From positions 1 through 41,662 of the forward strand of contig JAURXY010000014.1 of NCBI GenBank assembly GCA_030654225.1: 41,662 nt of DNA, given 5' to 3'. The position numbers and the translations under genes are program-made. Below the pieces are notes generated by a model. The model saw only the letters and a list, made by a program, of their open reading frames with translations. It searched no databases and was not told the origin of the DNA. How positions within the stretch are numbered: the first letter of the stretch is position 1; each line of letters opens with the position of its first letter. This DNA is from a bacterium (GTDB lineage Bacteria > Patescibacteriota > Minisyncoccia > Moranbacterales > UBA2206). Of this stretch, positions 7,505-15,689 are shown one piece after another.

Positions 7505-7707
7505 ATAAATTAAATGCTATCGATTGGGTGGCGATTATCCTTTTGGCCGTTGGAGGGTTGAACTGGGGATTAGTTGGAATTTTAAACTTTGATTTGGTTG
7601 CCACTATCTTCGGAGATATGTCAGTCCTTTCAAGAATTGTGTACGCTGTTGTTGGAGTCTGTGCTGTCTATGTTTTGGCAATTTCTGTTAAGTTAAGAAA
7701 AAGCTAA
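7501..7707 (+). CDS. DUF378 small membrane protein
   Basis: A 68-residue protein with two membrane segments (about residues 9-28 and 42-62). The signature NAIDWVAIILLAVGGLNWGL identifies the DUF378 family (YuzA-like), widespread in bacteria and of unknown function. It is the usual length. The start has a good Shine-Dalgarno (GGGG) 8 bases upstream. A strong terminator follows at 7752. Confidence 0.85.
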   Translation: MNKLNAIDWVAIILLAVGGLNWGLVGILNFDLVATIFGDMSVLSRIVYAVVGVCAVYVLAISVKLRKS

Positions 7708-7751
7708 ATTATAAAAATCAAGAAGGCATTTCCTTGAATTATCTGTGCCTC

Positions 7752-7796
7752 AAAAAGTGAACACGCTAAAAAATCGCCTGTTCACTTTTTGTTTTT
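7752..7796 (+). terminator. rho-independent terminator
   Basis: AAAAAGTGAACA (7752-7763) pairs with TGTTCACTTTTT (7779-7790), followed by GTTTTTG. The flanking A and T runs may let it work on both strands. Confidence 0.85.
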
Positions 7797-7876
7797 GCAA
7801 CTGTTGAAGATAATCAAATATAGCAAATTATCGTGAAAAATGAATGGGTGTCTCTTCTGGTTGTTATTTAGTTGCC

Positions 7877-7905
7877 TTGAATTGTTGGTTGGTTAGTGAT
7901 AATAT
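7877..7905 (+). promoter_or_regulatory. promoter of Type III R-M operon
   Basis: TTGAAT (7877-7882), 17 bp spacer, TAATAT (7900-7905). Transcription from here starts after the in-frame ATG at 7844, so the methylase must begin at the ATG at 7931. Confidence 0.6.
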
Positions 7906-7930
7906 AAGAACATATAAAAAGGTTATAGTT

Positions 7931-9649
7931 ATGGCAGAAATAGAAAACGAAAAATATAAAGACTTATCAAGGGATGACCTCTTGAAAATTATTGAAAAGA
8001 TGAATTCCCGCAAAAAGTACGGGCTTATTTGGGATGAGGAAAAAGTGAAAGAACAATTTGAAAAAGATGCTGTGAATGCTTTGCCAATTTTGAAAGAAAT
8101 TAAGGGCAAAGAAATTGAAACCAATTCAGATGAGCCAATAAATATTTTAATTGAGGGTGATAACTATCACGCCCTTTCTGTTTTGAATTTTACCCATCAA
8201 GGAAAAATAGATGTGATTTATATTGATCCGCCATATAATACTGGAAATAAAGATTTTATTTACAATGATAATTATGTGGATAAGGAAGATGCATATCGTC
8301 ATAGTAAATGGATTTCATTTATGGGCAAGCGATTAAGACTTGCGAAAAATATTTTGAAAGAAACAGGACTGATTTTTATTAGTATTGACGATAACGAGAT
8401 TGCACAATTAAAAATGCTTTGCGATGAAATTTTTGGAGAAGATAATTTTGTTGCTAATTTTGTTTGGAATAGCACTAAGTCCATAACAAACCCAGCCTTA
8501 GTTTCTGTGTCGCACACTTATAATCTTGCTTATGCGAAAGATAAATCCATATTTGATCAAAGCTATAGGAAAAATTTCAAATTGCCAGCTATTCTTGAAG
8601 GTTTTAGTAATTCAGATGACGACTCAAGGGGGCCATGGAAGGCGGATCCATTTGAAGCCGGTGGCGTAAGAAAAAATCAAATGTACCCAGTAAAAAATCC
8701 AAATACCGGAGAAGTATATTATCCAGGAAAAGGTAATTGTTGGAAAAATGACTTAAAAAAGTTCGAAGAACTTTTGGCCGATAATAGAATTGTATTCGGA
8801 AAAAATGGAGAAGGTAGGCCACAAAGAAAAAGATTTTTATGGGAAGCCGAGGAGCGAGGCCTTACCCCAAATACATGGTGGGATAATGCTGGAACGACAA
8901 CGAATGGAACAATGGAATTAAAAAATATTTTGGGTGATAAATTATTTAATAATCCTAAGCCAGTCTCACTTATTAAGAAAATATTAATTTTGGCTTCAAA
9001 AAAAGATTCATTAATTCTTGACTTTATGGCTGGATCGGGAACAACTGGACATGCTGTTATTGAACTAAATAAATATGATGATGGGAAAAGACAATTTATT
9101 TTATGTACCAACAATGAACTCAATGGACTAGAAAAAAAGCTTCGAGAAAAAGGACTGAATGAAAAGGAAATTCAAGAATATGGAATTTGTCGGCGTGTCA
9201 CTTATCCTAGAATTGAAAAAGTTATCAAGGGTTATAAAAATTCAAAAGGCGAAAAAATTGAAGGACTTGGTGGTAATCTAAAATATTTCAAAACTGGTTT
9301 CGTAAAAAAGACAGTCAATGGTGATGATATGAAAATTAAACTTACGCGAGAATGCACGGAAATGCTTTGTATTCGTGAGGGAATTTTTGATGAAAAAAAG
9401 AAAGCCGAAGATTTTGCAATTTTTGAACAAAATGGAAAAATTATGTCAGTGTATTATTCTGTTGAACGCAAGGGATTGAAAGAACTCAAAAAAGAGTTGG
9501 ACAAAATGAAGGGTGAAAAAGTTTTGTATTGTTTTACGCTTGATCCTCTTGGCTTGGACAAAAGCGATTTTATTAATTGGAAAGATACTCAGCTAGAACC
9601 AATCCCACAAAAAATATTAGAAGTTTATGAAGAAATATATGAATATTAA
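7931..9649 (+). CDS. mod: Type III restriction-modification DNA methyltransferase (Mod)
   Basis: A 572-residue adenine-N6 DNA methyltransferase of the beta class, the modification and recognition subunit of a Type III system. The catalytic motif DPPYNTG comes first (about residue 99) and the S-adenosylmethionine motif LDFMAGSGTTG comes later (about 363-373), the beta-class order. The variable stretch between them (about 160-340) should contain the target recognition domain. The N-terminal motif NILIEGDNYHALSVL is typical of Mod. The ATG at 7931 was chosen because a longer frame from 7844 starts upstream of the promoter and would add a non-family peptide. The gene overlaps res by 23 bp, so the two are co-translated. 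Confidence 0.93.
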   Translation: MAEIENEKYKDLSRDDLLKIIEKMNSRKKYGLIWDEEKVKEQFEKDAVNALPILKEIKGKEIETNSDEPINILIEGDNYHALSVLNFTHQGKIDVIYIDPPYNTGNKDFIYNDNYVDKEDAYRHSKWISFMGKRLRLAKNILKETGLIFISIDDNEIAQLKMLCDEIFGEDNFVANFVWNSTKSITNPALVSVSHTYNLAYAKDKSIFDQSYRKNFKLPAILEGFSNSDDDSRGPWKADPFEAGGVRKNQMYPVKNPNTGEVYYPGKGNCWKNDLKKFEELLADNRIVFGKNGEGRPQRKRFLWEAEERGLTPNTWWDNAGTTTNGTMELKNILGDKLFNNPKPVSLIKKILILASKKDSLILDFMAGSGTTGHAVIELNKYDDGKRQFILCTNNELNGLEKKLREKGLNEKEIQEYGICRRVTYPRIEKVIKGYKNSKGEKIEGLGGNLKYFKTGFVKKTVNGDDMKIKLTRECTEMLCIREGIFDEKKKAEDFAIFEQNGKIMSVYYSVERKGLKELKKELDKMKGEKVLYCFTLDPLGLDKSDFINWKDTQLEPIPQKILEVYEEIYEY

Positions 9650-11954
9650 TCTTAAAGAATATCAAGAAAGAGCCGTTGATCAACTCACAGATAAAGTGAA
9701 AGGACTTTTGGAGTTGGAAGGAATTGGTGAGGTTTGTGTTTTTCAAGCTCCAACCGGAAGCGGGAAAACTGTGATGACTGCCAAATTTATCGAAGGACTT
9801 ATTCGTGAAATGCCGGAAACGGATTTATGTTTTGTCTGGGTTAGTATTGGCAAGGGTAATTTGCATTTGCAAAGCAAGCATAGTCTTGAGAGAATTTTTG
9901 GCGGATCTCCAAGAGTTTCTTTGATTGAAGAAGAATTTAATGGAGGAAGAGAAAGAATTGTGAGAAATGAAGTCGTGGTGGCTAATTGGGAAAAATTGCG
10001 AACAAAGGATCGAGAATCTGGAGATTGGAAAAATGTCTTGATGAAAGACGGAGAGAAAATAAATTTTCGTGAAGTATTGGCAAAAACTAGAGAGCAAAGA
10101 CAAATTGTTTTGATCATTGACGAAAGTCATATTGGAGCAATAGCGGAAAGAACCAGTGAGCTTCGAAAAGAAATTGATGCTGATGTGATTTTAGAAATGA
10201 GTGCGACGCCGACTATCACACAAAATGTTTTTGAAATTGTGCGAGTAAATCCAGCCGAAGTGATTGAAGAAGGAATGATCAAAAAAGAATTGATTATCAA
10301 TGAGGGAATCAACAAAATTGAAAACGATGAAAAAGATTCGCAAGAGGTTGTTTTAGAAATGGCATATCAAAAAAGACTGGAACTCAAGAAATTGTTTGAA
10401 AAGGAAAAAGTAAAGGTTAATCCGTTGGTGCTTATTCAAATTCCAACCGCCGAAGCTGGCAAAGACAAAATTGAAGCGGTGCGAGAATTTCTTGGTAAAA
10501 GAAATATTGTCGAGCGAAAAAATGGTAATGGAAATGGTAAGCTAGCTATTTGGTTGACTGATCAAAAATCGGAACTGCTTGACTGGATTTCGGAACCTGA
10601 CAATGAAATTGAGTTTCTCATTTTCAAACAAGCGATTGATACTGGTTGGGATTGTCCACGCGCCCATATTCTGGTGAAATTTCGAGAATCACACAGCGAA
10701 ACTTTCGAAATTCAAACTGTCGGGCGCATTTTGCGTATGCCAGAACAAAAACATTATGATAGCGAAGATTTGAATCGCGGATATATCTATACCAATGTCC
10801 AAAGTATTTTAGTAAAGAAAGAAGAATATAATCCAAATATCATCAAACATCTTAACAGTAAAAGAATTGAGGATTATAAACCAATAAAACTCACTTCGTA
10901 TTATAAACAGAGAGTTGATTATGGTGATATAACCGCCAGTTTCACGCCAACTTTTGAAAAATCTGCTAATGAATATTTTGGCCTCAAGGGTGATCATGCA
11001 CTTTTTGCGGAGTGTATTTTGAATGTTGAAAAAAAAGGTATTTCTCTGAACATAAAACACTACGAGCAAGAGATAATTGCTGACACTAAGCTGGACATGA
11101 AATCTTTTGATGAATTGCAGGGGAAGATTGCGCCAGAAACAATCAAGCGACTGATGATTGCCAGCAATGATTTGGAAAATATGTTTAAGCAGGTTATAAA
11201 AAGTAATTTAGGATCGTTTCGTGGCGTGAAGCGTTCTGTTTCTCCAGTGAAAACGGCTATTTATTGTTGGTTTAGAAAATATTTAGGTGCGGAGAGTTGG
11301 AGTGAGCCAAGTTTTTTGACTCAAAAAATATTTTTGCACAATGGCAATAAAGCAATTTTTGAAAAAATACTCAGAGAATCTATTGAGGCATATCGAGAAG
11401 TGAAAGAGGACGAGGTTCGTGAGAAGGTAAAAGAAAGTGAAAAGTATTATGATTTCGAATTACCGAAAGAATTATTTTTTAATGATCATACCGATGAATT
11501 AGTTGAAGTGAAAAAATACGCTTATGATAAATGCTATTTAGGCAAAGATCGTTCTGAACCGGAAAAGCATTTTGATAAATTTCTTGATAGTAATTCTGAA
11601 AAAATTTCATGGTGGTGGAAAAATGGAGAAAACAAACAAGACTATTTCGGCGTGCGCTATGAATACAACAATGAGATTTTTACATTTTACCCTGATTATC
11701 TCGTCCAGCTTAACGATGGGCGCTTAGGAATATTGGAGATTAAACAATTAGGCGATCGTGATGGAAGTGGAAAAACCAAAGCCAAAGCAGAAGCTTTGCA
11801 AAAACATCTCGCCGATCAGAAAAATAAAAAAGTTTTTGGCGGAATTGTTATTGAGAGAAACGGTGAGTGGATAATTAATTCTGAAGAAATTTATAATTGG
11901 GAGAAGTGTGAAAAAGGGGATTGGGGTGAGTGGGAGAAATTTTTGTTAAAATAA
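9627..11954 (+). CDS. res: Type III restriction endonuclease subunit (Res)
   Basis: A 775-residue helicase-nuclease, the restriction subunit acting with Mod. Superfamily 2 motifs are clear: APTGSGKT (Walker A, 41-48), IDESH (motif II, about 163), SATPT (motif III, about 191) and QTVGRILRMP (motif VI, about 361). The C-terminus carries a PD-(D/E)XK-type nuclease: FYPDYLVQL followed by LGILEIKQLG (about 686-708). ATP-driven movement brings two complexes together for cleavage in this family. The length is somewhat shorter than classical EcoP1I-type Res. The start overlaps mod in another frame; a second ATG lies four codons downstream. A strong terminator ends the operon. Confidence 0.93.
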   Translation: MKKYMNINLKEYQERAVDQLTDKVKGLLELEGIGEVCVFQAPTGSGKTVMTAKFIEGLIREMPETDLCFVWVSIGKGNLHLQSKHSLERIFGGSPRVSLIEEEFNGGRERIVRNEVVVANWEKLRTKDRESGDWKNVLMKDGEKINFREVLAKTREQRQIVLIIDESHIGAIAERTSELRKEIDADVILEMSATPTITQNVFEIVRVNPAEVIEEGMIKKELIINEGINKIENDEKDSQEVVLEMAYQKRLELKKLFEKEKVKVNPLVLIQIPTAEAGKDKIEAVREFLGKRNIVERKNGNGNGKLAIWLTDQKSELLDWISEPDNEIEFLIFKQAIDTGWDCPRAHILVKFRESHSETFEIQTVGRILRMPEQKHYDSEDLNRGYIYTNVQSILVKKEEYNPNIIKHLNSKRIEDYKPIKLTSYYKQRVDYGDITASFTPTFEKSANEYFGLKGDHALFAECILNVEKKGISLNIKHYEQEIIADTKLDMKSFDELQGKIAPETIKRLMIASNDLENMFKQVIKSNLGSFRGVKRSVSPVKTAIYCWFRKYLGAESWSEPSFLTQKIFLHNGNKAIFEKILRESIEAYREVKEDEVREKVKESEKYYDFELPKELFFNDHTDELVEVKKYAYDKCYLGKDRSEPEKHFDKFLDSNSEKISWWWKNGENKQDYFGVRYEYNNEIFTFYPDYLVQLNDGRLGILEIKQLGDRDGSGKTKAKAEALQKHLADQKNKKVFGGIVIERNGEWIINSEEIYNWEKCEKGDWGEWEKFLLK

Positions 11955-11971
11955 TTTTGAGTTTAAGGAAT

Positions 11972-12006
11972 AAAAACAGAGAGTATAAAACTCTCTGTTT
12001 TTATTA
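11972..12006. terminator. bidirectional terminator between res and DUF2188
   Basis: AAAAACAGAGAG (11972-11983), loop TATAAAA, CTCTCTGTTTTT (11991-12002). A and T runs on both sides serve the two convergent genes. Confidence 0.85.
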
Positions 12007-12010
12007 TTAC

Positions 12011-12256
12011 CTATCCTTTAGAGGTAATAGGATCTTTGCTTTTTGGGTAAGTTCTTTCTTCTTGAAATTTCCCGTCTAGCTTTTGAATTTTCACCGAACC
12101 GCCATCTTCGCCTAAAACTTTTCTTAAGGCGCCTCGGGAGACGGCCATTTCTTTAGTCTCGAAAGTTTTTATAACTTTATCAGTTTTATCATTTTCGAGC
12201 TCCCATTTACTTTTTTTCTCGTTGTAATCGAGAGTGTATTTTTGTAGTTTTCCCAT
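12011..12256 (-). CDS. DUF2188-like small protein
   Basis: An 81-residue soluble protein. YNEKKSKWELENDKTDKVIKTFETKEMAVSRG has the form of DUF2188 (a W-x-x-x repeat with a turn and A-x-x-x-g region), a small family often described as acting with stress or phage functions but with no proven role. GGSVKIQKLDGKFQEERTYP completes the domain. It is convergent with res and shares its terminator. Its start faces a putative small RNA and the S24 regulator. Confidence 0.7.
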   Translation of the reverse strand: MGKLQKYTLDYNEKKSKWELENDKTDKVIKTFETKEMAVSRGALRKVLGEDGGSVKIQKLDGKFQEERTYPKSKDPITSKG

Positions 12257-12287
12257 TTGGGTAAAGTTAATAATTATTCCCCAAAAT

Positions 12288-12377
12288 TTGAAAGTGTGCT
12301 ATCCTTTAATTATTAGAAGAATTGTTGGATTTCGACCAACGCAATTTCAAAGACGGGCTACCACCCGTTTTTGTTTT
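12288..12377 (+). ncRNA. candidate small RNA with own promoter and terminator
   Basis: TTGAAA (12288-12293), 17 bp spacer and TATTAG (12311-12316) form a promoter. The next 55 nt contain a hairpin (AATTG-TTGG at 12320-12328 pairing with CCAA-CG-CAATT at 12336-12346) and then a terminator (ACGGG / CCCGT at 12353-12368 with TTTTTGTTTT). No ORF fits. It could be a short regulatory RNA or a decoy leader. It lies upstream of the S24 regulator and antisense to the region upstream of DUF2188. Confidence 0.45.
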
Positions 12378-12435
12378 GGATTACCTTTAATTTTAGCAAA
12401 AAGCCCGACCGCTTGTCAAGTAAATAAAGAGCATA

Positions 12436-12464
12436 TTGACAAAAAATGTTTCCTAGCTTAGTAT
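12436..12464 (+). promoter_or_regulatory. promoter of S24 regulator, leaderless
   Basis: TTGACA (12436-12441), 17 bp spacer, TAGTAT (12459-12464). Position +1 is expected at about 12471, exactly the first ATG of the gene, so the mRNA should be leaderless. I saw no typical LexA box. Confidence 0.6.
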
Positions 12465-12470
12465 AAAGAT

Positions 12471-13133
12471 ATGATGCATTCAATTCAAAAGACTCTTTTA
12501 GAGTTTTCAAAAAAGCATAATTTGGCACAAATGACATTTCGAGAAATTGCCAAAGGGATAGGTCTTCCAAACGAATCTCCACAGAAGATAAAACACCACC
12601 TTCTCCAATTGGAAAAGAAAGGTTTTGTGAAAATTGATCGTGTAAGGGGGGTTATGGAAAAAGCCTCAATGAAACCCGCATGGGCCAAGGGAATTCTTAA
12701 AAAAGCTTCTCGTGTTTTTTCTATTCCAATTATTGGAACTGCAAGCTGTGGTCCGGCGACAATTTTTGCAAAGGAGAATTTTCAAGGTTTTTTGCGTGTT
12801 TCAGGAAAATTAATTGATCAATCTAGTCCGGAAAATCTTTTTGCTATTGAAGCTGATGGACATTCAATGAATCGTGCTGAAATTGGAGGGAAGAAAATTG
12901 AAAGCGGTGATTATGTGATTATAAAAAAGGACGAATCTGTTCCAGATAATAATGAAGTCGTCTTGGTTATTGTTGATAATAATGGAGTTATAAAAAGATT
13001 TATTGATGATCGAAAAAACGGACAAGTTATCCTTAAATCTGATTCAACTTATGATTATGAGCCAATTTATCTTCATCCCGATGATGAGTTTTTTATAAAT
13101 GGAAAAGTTGTTGGAATAATTAAGAATTCTTAG
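12471..13133 (+). CDS. LexA/UmuD-like S24 peptidase transcriptional regulator
   Basis: A 220-residue repressor-type protein. Residues 1-60 form a winged helix-turn-helix (FREIAKGIGLPNESPQKIKHHLLQLEKKGFV). The C-terminal domain is an S24 self-cleaving peptidase: catalytic Ser132 in DGHSMNRA and Lys175 in GVIKRF. The cleavage site falls in IPIIGTASCGPATIF, where Cys93-Gly94 occupy the Ala-Gly position of LexA; a Cys-Gly site is known from UmuD. It should respond to RecA-ssDNA filaments by self-cleavage (inference). It heads a probable operon with the GIY-YIG and Shedu-like genes (gaps 27 and 16 bp), suggesting damage-linked control of defence genes. ATGATG offers two starts three bases apart. 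Confidence 0.85.
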   Translation: MMHSIQKTLLEFSKKHNLAQMTFREIAKGIGLPNESPQKIKHHLLQLEKKGFVKIDRVRGVMEKASMKPAWAKGILKKASRVFSIPIIGTASCGPATIFAKENFQGFLRVSGKLIDQSSPENLFAIEADGHSMNRAEIGGKKIESGDYVIIKKDESVPDNNEVVLVIVDNNGVIKRFIDDRKNGQVILKSDSTYDYEPIYLHPDDEFFINGKVVGIIKNS

Positions 13134-13160
13134 GTTAAATTTTAAAAATAAATTAACATC

Positions 13161-13757
13161 ATGAATGAAATAATTTATGTTCTCATAAATGAGGCAATGC
13201 CAGGATATGTAAAAATTGGACTAACAACGGATTTGGAACAACGCATTCGTTCATTGGATACAACGGGCGTTCCACTACCTTTTGAATGTTTTTATGCATG
13301 TACGGTAAGGGATGCTGGGTTTGTTGAAAAACAACTTCATGATGCTTTTTTAGATCATCGAGTGCGGTCAAGTCGTGAGTTTTTTGAAATAAGTCCGGAG
13401 CGAGTTGTTTCAGCACTAAAACTTGCAGAAATAGAAAATGTTACCCCAAAAAAGGATTTTGTTGAATCGCAAGAGGATCAGCAAGCCCTTGATCAAGCGA
13501 GAACAAATAGAGCGGTTTTCAATTTTAAAATGGTAGATATTCCAGTTGGGTCAGAGCTTATTTTTTCTCGAGATGAAAATATTAAAGCTAGGGTTGTGGA
13601 CAATAGATCAATTGAGTATAACGGAGAAATTACAAGTCTTTCTAAATCAGCACAAAAAATTCTTGGCTATGATTATGGCATAGCGGGTACAGACTACTGG
13701 ATGTTTGAAGGAGAAACGCTAGATGAACGCAGGAGAAGATTTGAGGAATCAGTCTAA
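13161..13757 (+). CDS. GIY-YIG nuclease family protein (T5orf172-like)
   Basis: A 198-residue protein. The N-terminal half is a GIY-YIG fold of the T5orf172/MUG113 kind: IIYVLINEAMPGYVKIGLT (YVL-x(n)-YVKIG), the Arg at about 29 and the EKQLHDAFLDHRVRSSREFF motif with conserved His, Arg and Glu. The C-terminal part (about 115-195), with VGSELIFSRDENIKARVVDN and LSKSAQKILGYDYGIAGTDY, resembles the RAMA/DUF4357-type modules that accompany restriction and methylase genes. It may be a DNA nuclease or a DNA-modification reader. It sits between the S24 regulator and the Shedu-like nuclease, most likely as one transcription unit. Confidence 0.8.
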   Translation: MNEIIYVLINEAMPGYVKIGLTTDLEQRIRSLDTTGVPLPFECFYACTVRDAGFVEKQLHDAFLDHRVRSSREFFEISPERVVSALKLAEIENVTPKKDFVESQEDQQALDQARTNRAVFNFKMVDIPVGSELIFSRDENIKARVVDNRSIEYNGEITSLSKSAQKILGYDYGIAGTDYWMFEGETLDERRRRFEESV

Positions 13758-13773
13758 ATTTAGCAATTAAAAT

Positions 13774-14988
13774 ATGAAAGAAACAATTGAAATACCTGAA
13801 AAATATTTTGATCCCAAAGAGGAAAAATTTTGTGTTTACGAGATTTATAGAAAATCAAAAAAGACAATTTATTATCTCAGGGATAAGAATGCCGAGCTTG
13901 TTGAAAAAATTATATTAGATGATTTTCAGGGATTGCCGTCCGGATTGTATTTAAATCGAAGCGGATATGGCTTTGGGAAAAAAGGCGTCTTTTTTTTAAT
14001 TGCACTTAAAAATAATCTTAGCCCAAATAAGAAATTAGAACTTATAGTTTCTAATAAAAAAAATAAATCAATCAAGACAACTAAAAATTCCACAACAATC
14101 ATCTTTCCTTATGTTGATATAAAAAATCTTTTGTCAAGACTTAGCAGGATGAACGAGGATAATAATAATGAGCTACGCGAAGCTGTTGCATCATTTCTAT
14201 CAACCAGATTTCCTAAAAAAATTAAAATTTCAACAGTAAATTTCGATGAATATAAAGGAGGAGAGATAGCGTCAATATTAAGGAGAAAGAAAATTAGTCA
14301 AAAATTAAATACAGAGGATTTGCAGTCGCTTAATAATTTGTTCCCAAAAATTTTTGAGTCCGCTCTTAAGGGCAAGAGAGGTGCAATTAGAAATGAACGA
14401 AGCACTCTCATCCGTAATACAAAAAATACTACAGATAAAATTTTTCTTGATGAAGTAATAAAGGAATTTGAGATTAATTTATCAAAGAAGGTTCTCAATG
14501 AAAAAGTATGGCAAGATTTTTTAAGAGACAAAGTTTTCCGTTTTCTCGCAAATTATGTGACCACAATTGAAAAGCAAAATATAAGCTTAGAAGTTAGTTA
14601 CCCAGATTTTGTTTTAACTGATGTATATGGATTTATAGATATTTTTGAAATAAAAAGACACAATACTCCACTATTGTCTTTTGATAGTAGTCATGAAAAT
14701 TATTATTGGAATTCAGAAATTGCAAAAGCAATATCTCAAATTGAAAATTACATAGATGAAATAATAAAGAACTCAGATGCATATATTAAAGCAATTAAGC
14801 GGAAAAAAGGTGTTGACATTAGAGTTGTTCGCCCTAGAGGATATATTATTGCAGGCTCGAGTCAGCAGTTTTCCAATGAAAAAGAATCTGAAGATTTCAG
14901 AAAACTAGGCGTTTCACTTAAAAACATAAGTTTTATCCTTTATGATGAACTTTTGGAAAACCTAAAGAATTTACGATCTAAATTGTAA
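13774..14988 (+). CDS. Shedu-type immune nuclease (DUF4263)
   Basis: A 404-residue protein. The C-terminal third has the DUF4263/SduA signature: VWQDFLRDKVFRFLANYV, then YPDFVLTDVYGFIDIFEIKR (about residues 275-294) with the PD...E-x-K catalytic pattern, and AKAISQIENYIDEI. Shedu is a single-gene anti-phage system; family members are PD-(D/E)XK nucleases that act against invading DNA. The N-terminal 200 residues are charged and not recognised, as is usual for the variable sensing part of this family. It ends a three-gene unit after the S24 regulator and the GIY-YIG protein, close to a Type III R-M system, which supports defence. Confidence 0.85.
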   Translation: MKETIEIPEKYFDPKEEKFCVYEIYRKSKKTIYYLRDKNAELVEKIILDDFQGLPSGLYLNRSGYGFGKKGVFFLIALKNNLSPNKKLELIVSNKKNKSIKTTKNSTTIIFPYVDIKNLLSRLSRMNEDNNNELREAVASFLSTRFPKKIKISTVNFDEYKGGEIASILRRKKISQKLNTEDLQSLNNLFPKIFESALKGKRGAIRNERSTLIRNTKNTTDKIFLDEVIKEFEINLSKKVLNEKVWQDFLRDKVFRFLANYVTTIEKQNISLEVSYPDFVLTDVYGFIDIFEIKRHNTPLLSFDSSHENYYWNSEIAKAISQIENYIDEIIKNSDAYIKAIKRKKGVDIRVVRPRGYIIAGSSQQFSNEKESEDFRKLGVSLKNISFILYDELLENLKNLRSKL

Positions 14989-15089
14989 AAAGCTTATAAA
15001 AACAAAGATAAGAGATATTTTGCAGATGTCTAAAAAATAAAAATTTTTCAAATCATTCAATTGCATTTTCAGAGTGGGGGCGATTTTTT

Positions 15090-15144
15090 TTGTCAAAAAT
15101 TTTCTTTGGGGGTAGAATTGAGAGGTAAGTAATTGATTACGTAA
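15090..15144 (+). promoter_or_regulatory. promoter of AbrB-like gene with shared 25 bp element
   Basis: TTGTCA (15090-15095), 17 bp spacer, TAGAAT (15113-15118). The element at 15120-15144 is base-for-base the same as 6877-6901, starting one base after the -10 in both cases. The core inverted repeat is GTAATTGATTAC. Confidence 0.7.
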
Positions 15145-15166
15145 CTAATATAAAAATACAAAAAAT

Positions 15167-15349
15167 ATGGCGGATAAAAAATCAACGGACAAAAACATTC
15201 GTAAGTTAACAAAAATTGGCAAAAAATCTTTCGGGATAACTTTGCCAATTGAAGAAGTACGCTCTCTTGGTTGGAAAGAACGGCAAAAACTTTCAGTCAA
15301 AAGAATAAAAGGGGGGTTTGAAGTGAGGGATTGGAGGAATATGAAATAA
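15167..15349 (+). CDS. AbrB/SpoVT-like small DNA-binding protein
   Basis: A 60-residue protein. RKLTKIGKKSFGITLPIEEV followed by RSLGWKERQKLSVKRIKGG has the swapped-hairpin AbrB/MazE form (K-ITLP-E-V-LGWKE-d-L-V). Such proteins are transition-state regulators or antitoxins; no toxin partner is adjacent, so the role is open. Its promoter carries an inverted-repeat element shared with 6877-6901, a candidate binding site for this or another regulator. A 99 bp segment of the gene (15212-15310) is duplicated in decayed form at 16709-16807. A perfect DnaA-box sequence TTATCCACA lies at 15352-15360, just after the stop. Confidence 0.75.
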   Translation: MADKKSTDKNIRKLTKIGKKSFGITLPIEEVRSLGWKERQKLSVKRIKGGFEVRDWRNMK

Positions 15350-15369
15350 AGTTATCCACAGCTCAAGAG

Positions 15370-15401
15370 TTGCCAGAAATCGAAAGAGTGATATAATATC
15401 A
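15370..15401 (+). promoter_or_regulatory. promoter/operator of rhuM fragment
   Basis: TTGCCA (15370-15375), 16 bp spacer, TATAAT (15392-15397), with the 13 bp palindrome TGATATAATATCA at 15389-15401 overlapping the -10. It is the same palindrome as in the two other rhuM promoters. Confidence 0.65.
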
Positions 15402-15425
15402 TTATAAGATTTATAAAATAAAAAT

Positions 15426-15680
15426 ATGACAATAAGAAAGATACCCGATGACCAAATTGCATTTTATCAAACACCGGAAGGGTCAATAAATATTGAGGTG
15501 CTATATTCCGAAGAAAATATTTGGTTGCCACAAAAACGCATGGCAGAATTATTTGATACAACCAAACAAAATATCAGCTTGCACCTGGTTAATATTTTTA
15601 AATCAAAGGAGTTGGATGAAAATTCAGTTGTCAAGGATTTCTTGACAACTGTTTTGGACAGTAAATATTTAAAGAATTAA
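15426..15680 (+). pseudogene. truncated RhuM N-terminal fragment
   Basis: 84 codons matching only the N-terminal quarter of RhuM (NIWLPQKRMAELFDTTKQNI, SLHLVNIFKSKELDENSVVK). The frame ends soon after the in-gene palindrome, at the point where full-length copies continue with ADGK and YNLDAII. A complete rhuM starts 9 bp later, so the fragment is best seen as the 5' remnant of an older copy interrupted or replaced by the next one. It keeps the rhuM operator and a promoter, so the peptide may be expressed. Confidence 0.75.
15625..15651. repeat. in-gene palindrome of rhuM fragment
   Basis: Arms CAGTTGTCAAGGA and its complement around T15638, all 13 positions pairing (one as G-T). The 27 nt span and the centre on the third base of codon 71 match copies 1 and 2. 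Compared with copy 1, three inner base pairs have changed on both sides. Confidence 0.9.
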
Positions 15681-15689
15681 AATAAAAAA

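Noticed and set aside
7844-7930. Longer N-terminus for the Type III methylase
   Set aside because: The promoter at 7877-7905 lies inside this stretch and the added peptide has no family match.
12436-12470. SOS box controlling the S24 regulator
   Set aside because: No CGAAC-N4-GTTCG or CTG-N10-CAG pattern is visible at the promoter.
15352-15360. DnaA box as part of a replication origin
   Set aside because: Only isolated boxes, no cluster and no dnaA, dnaN or rpmH neighbours.
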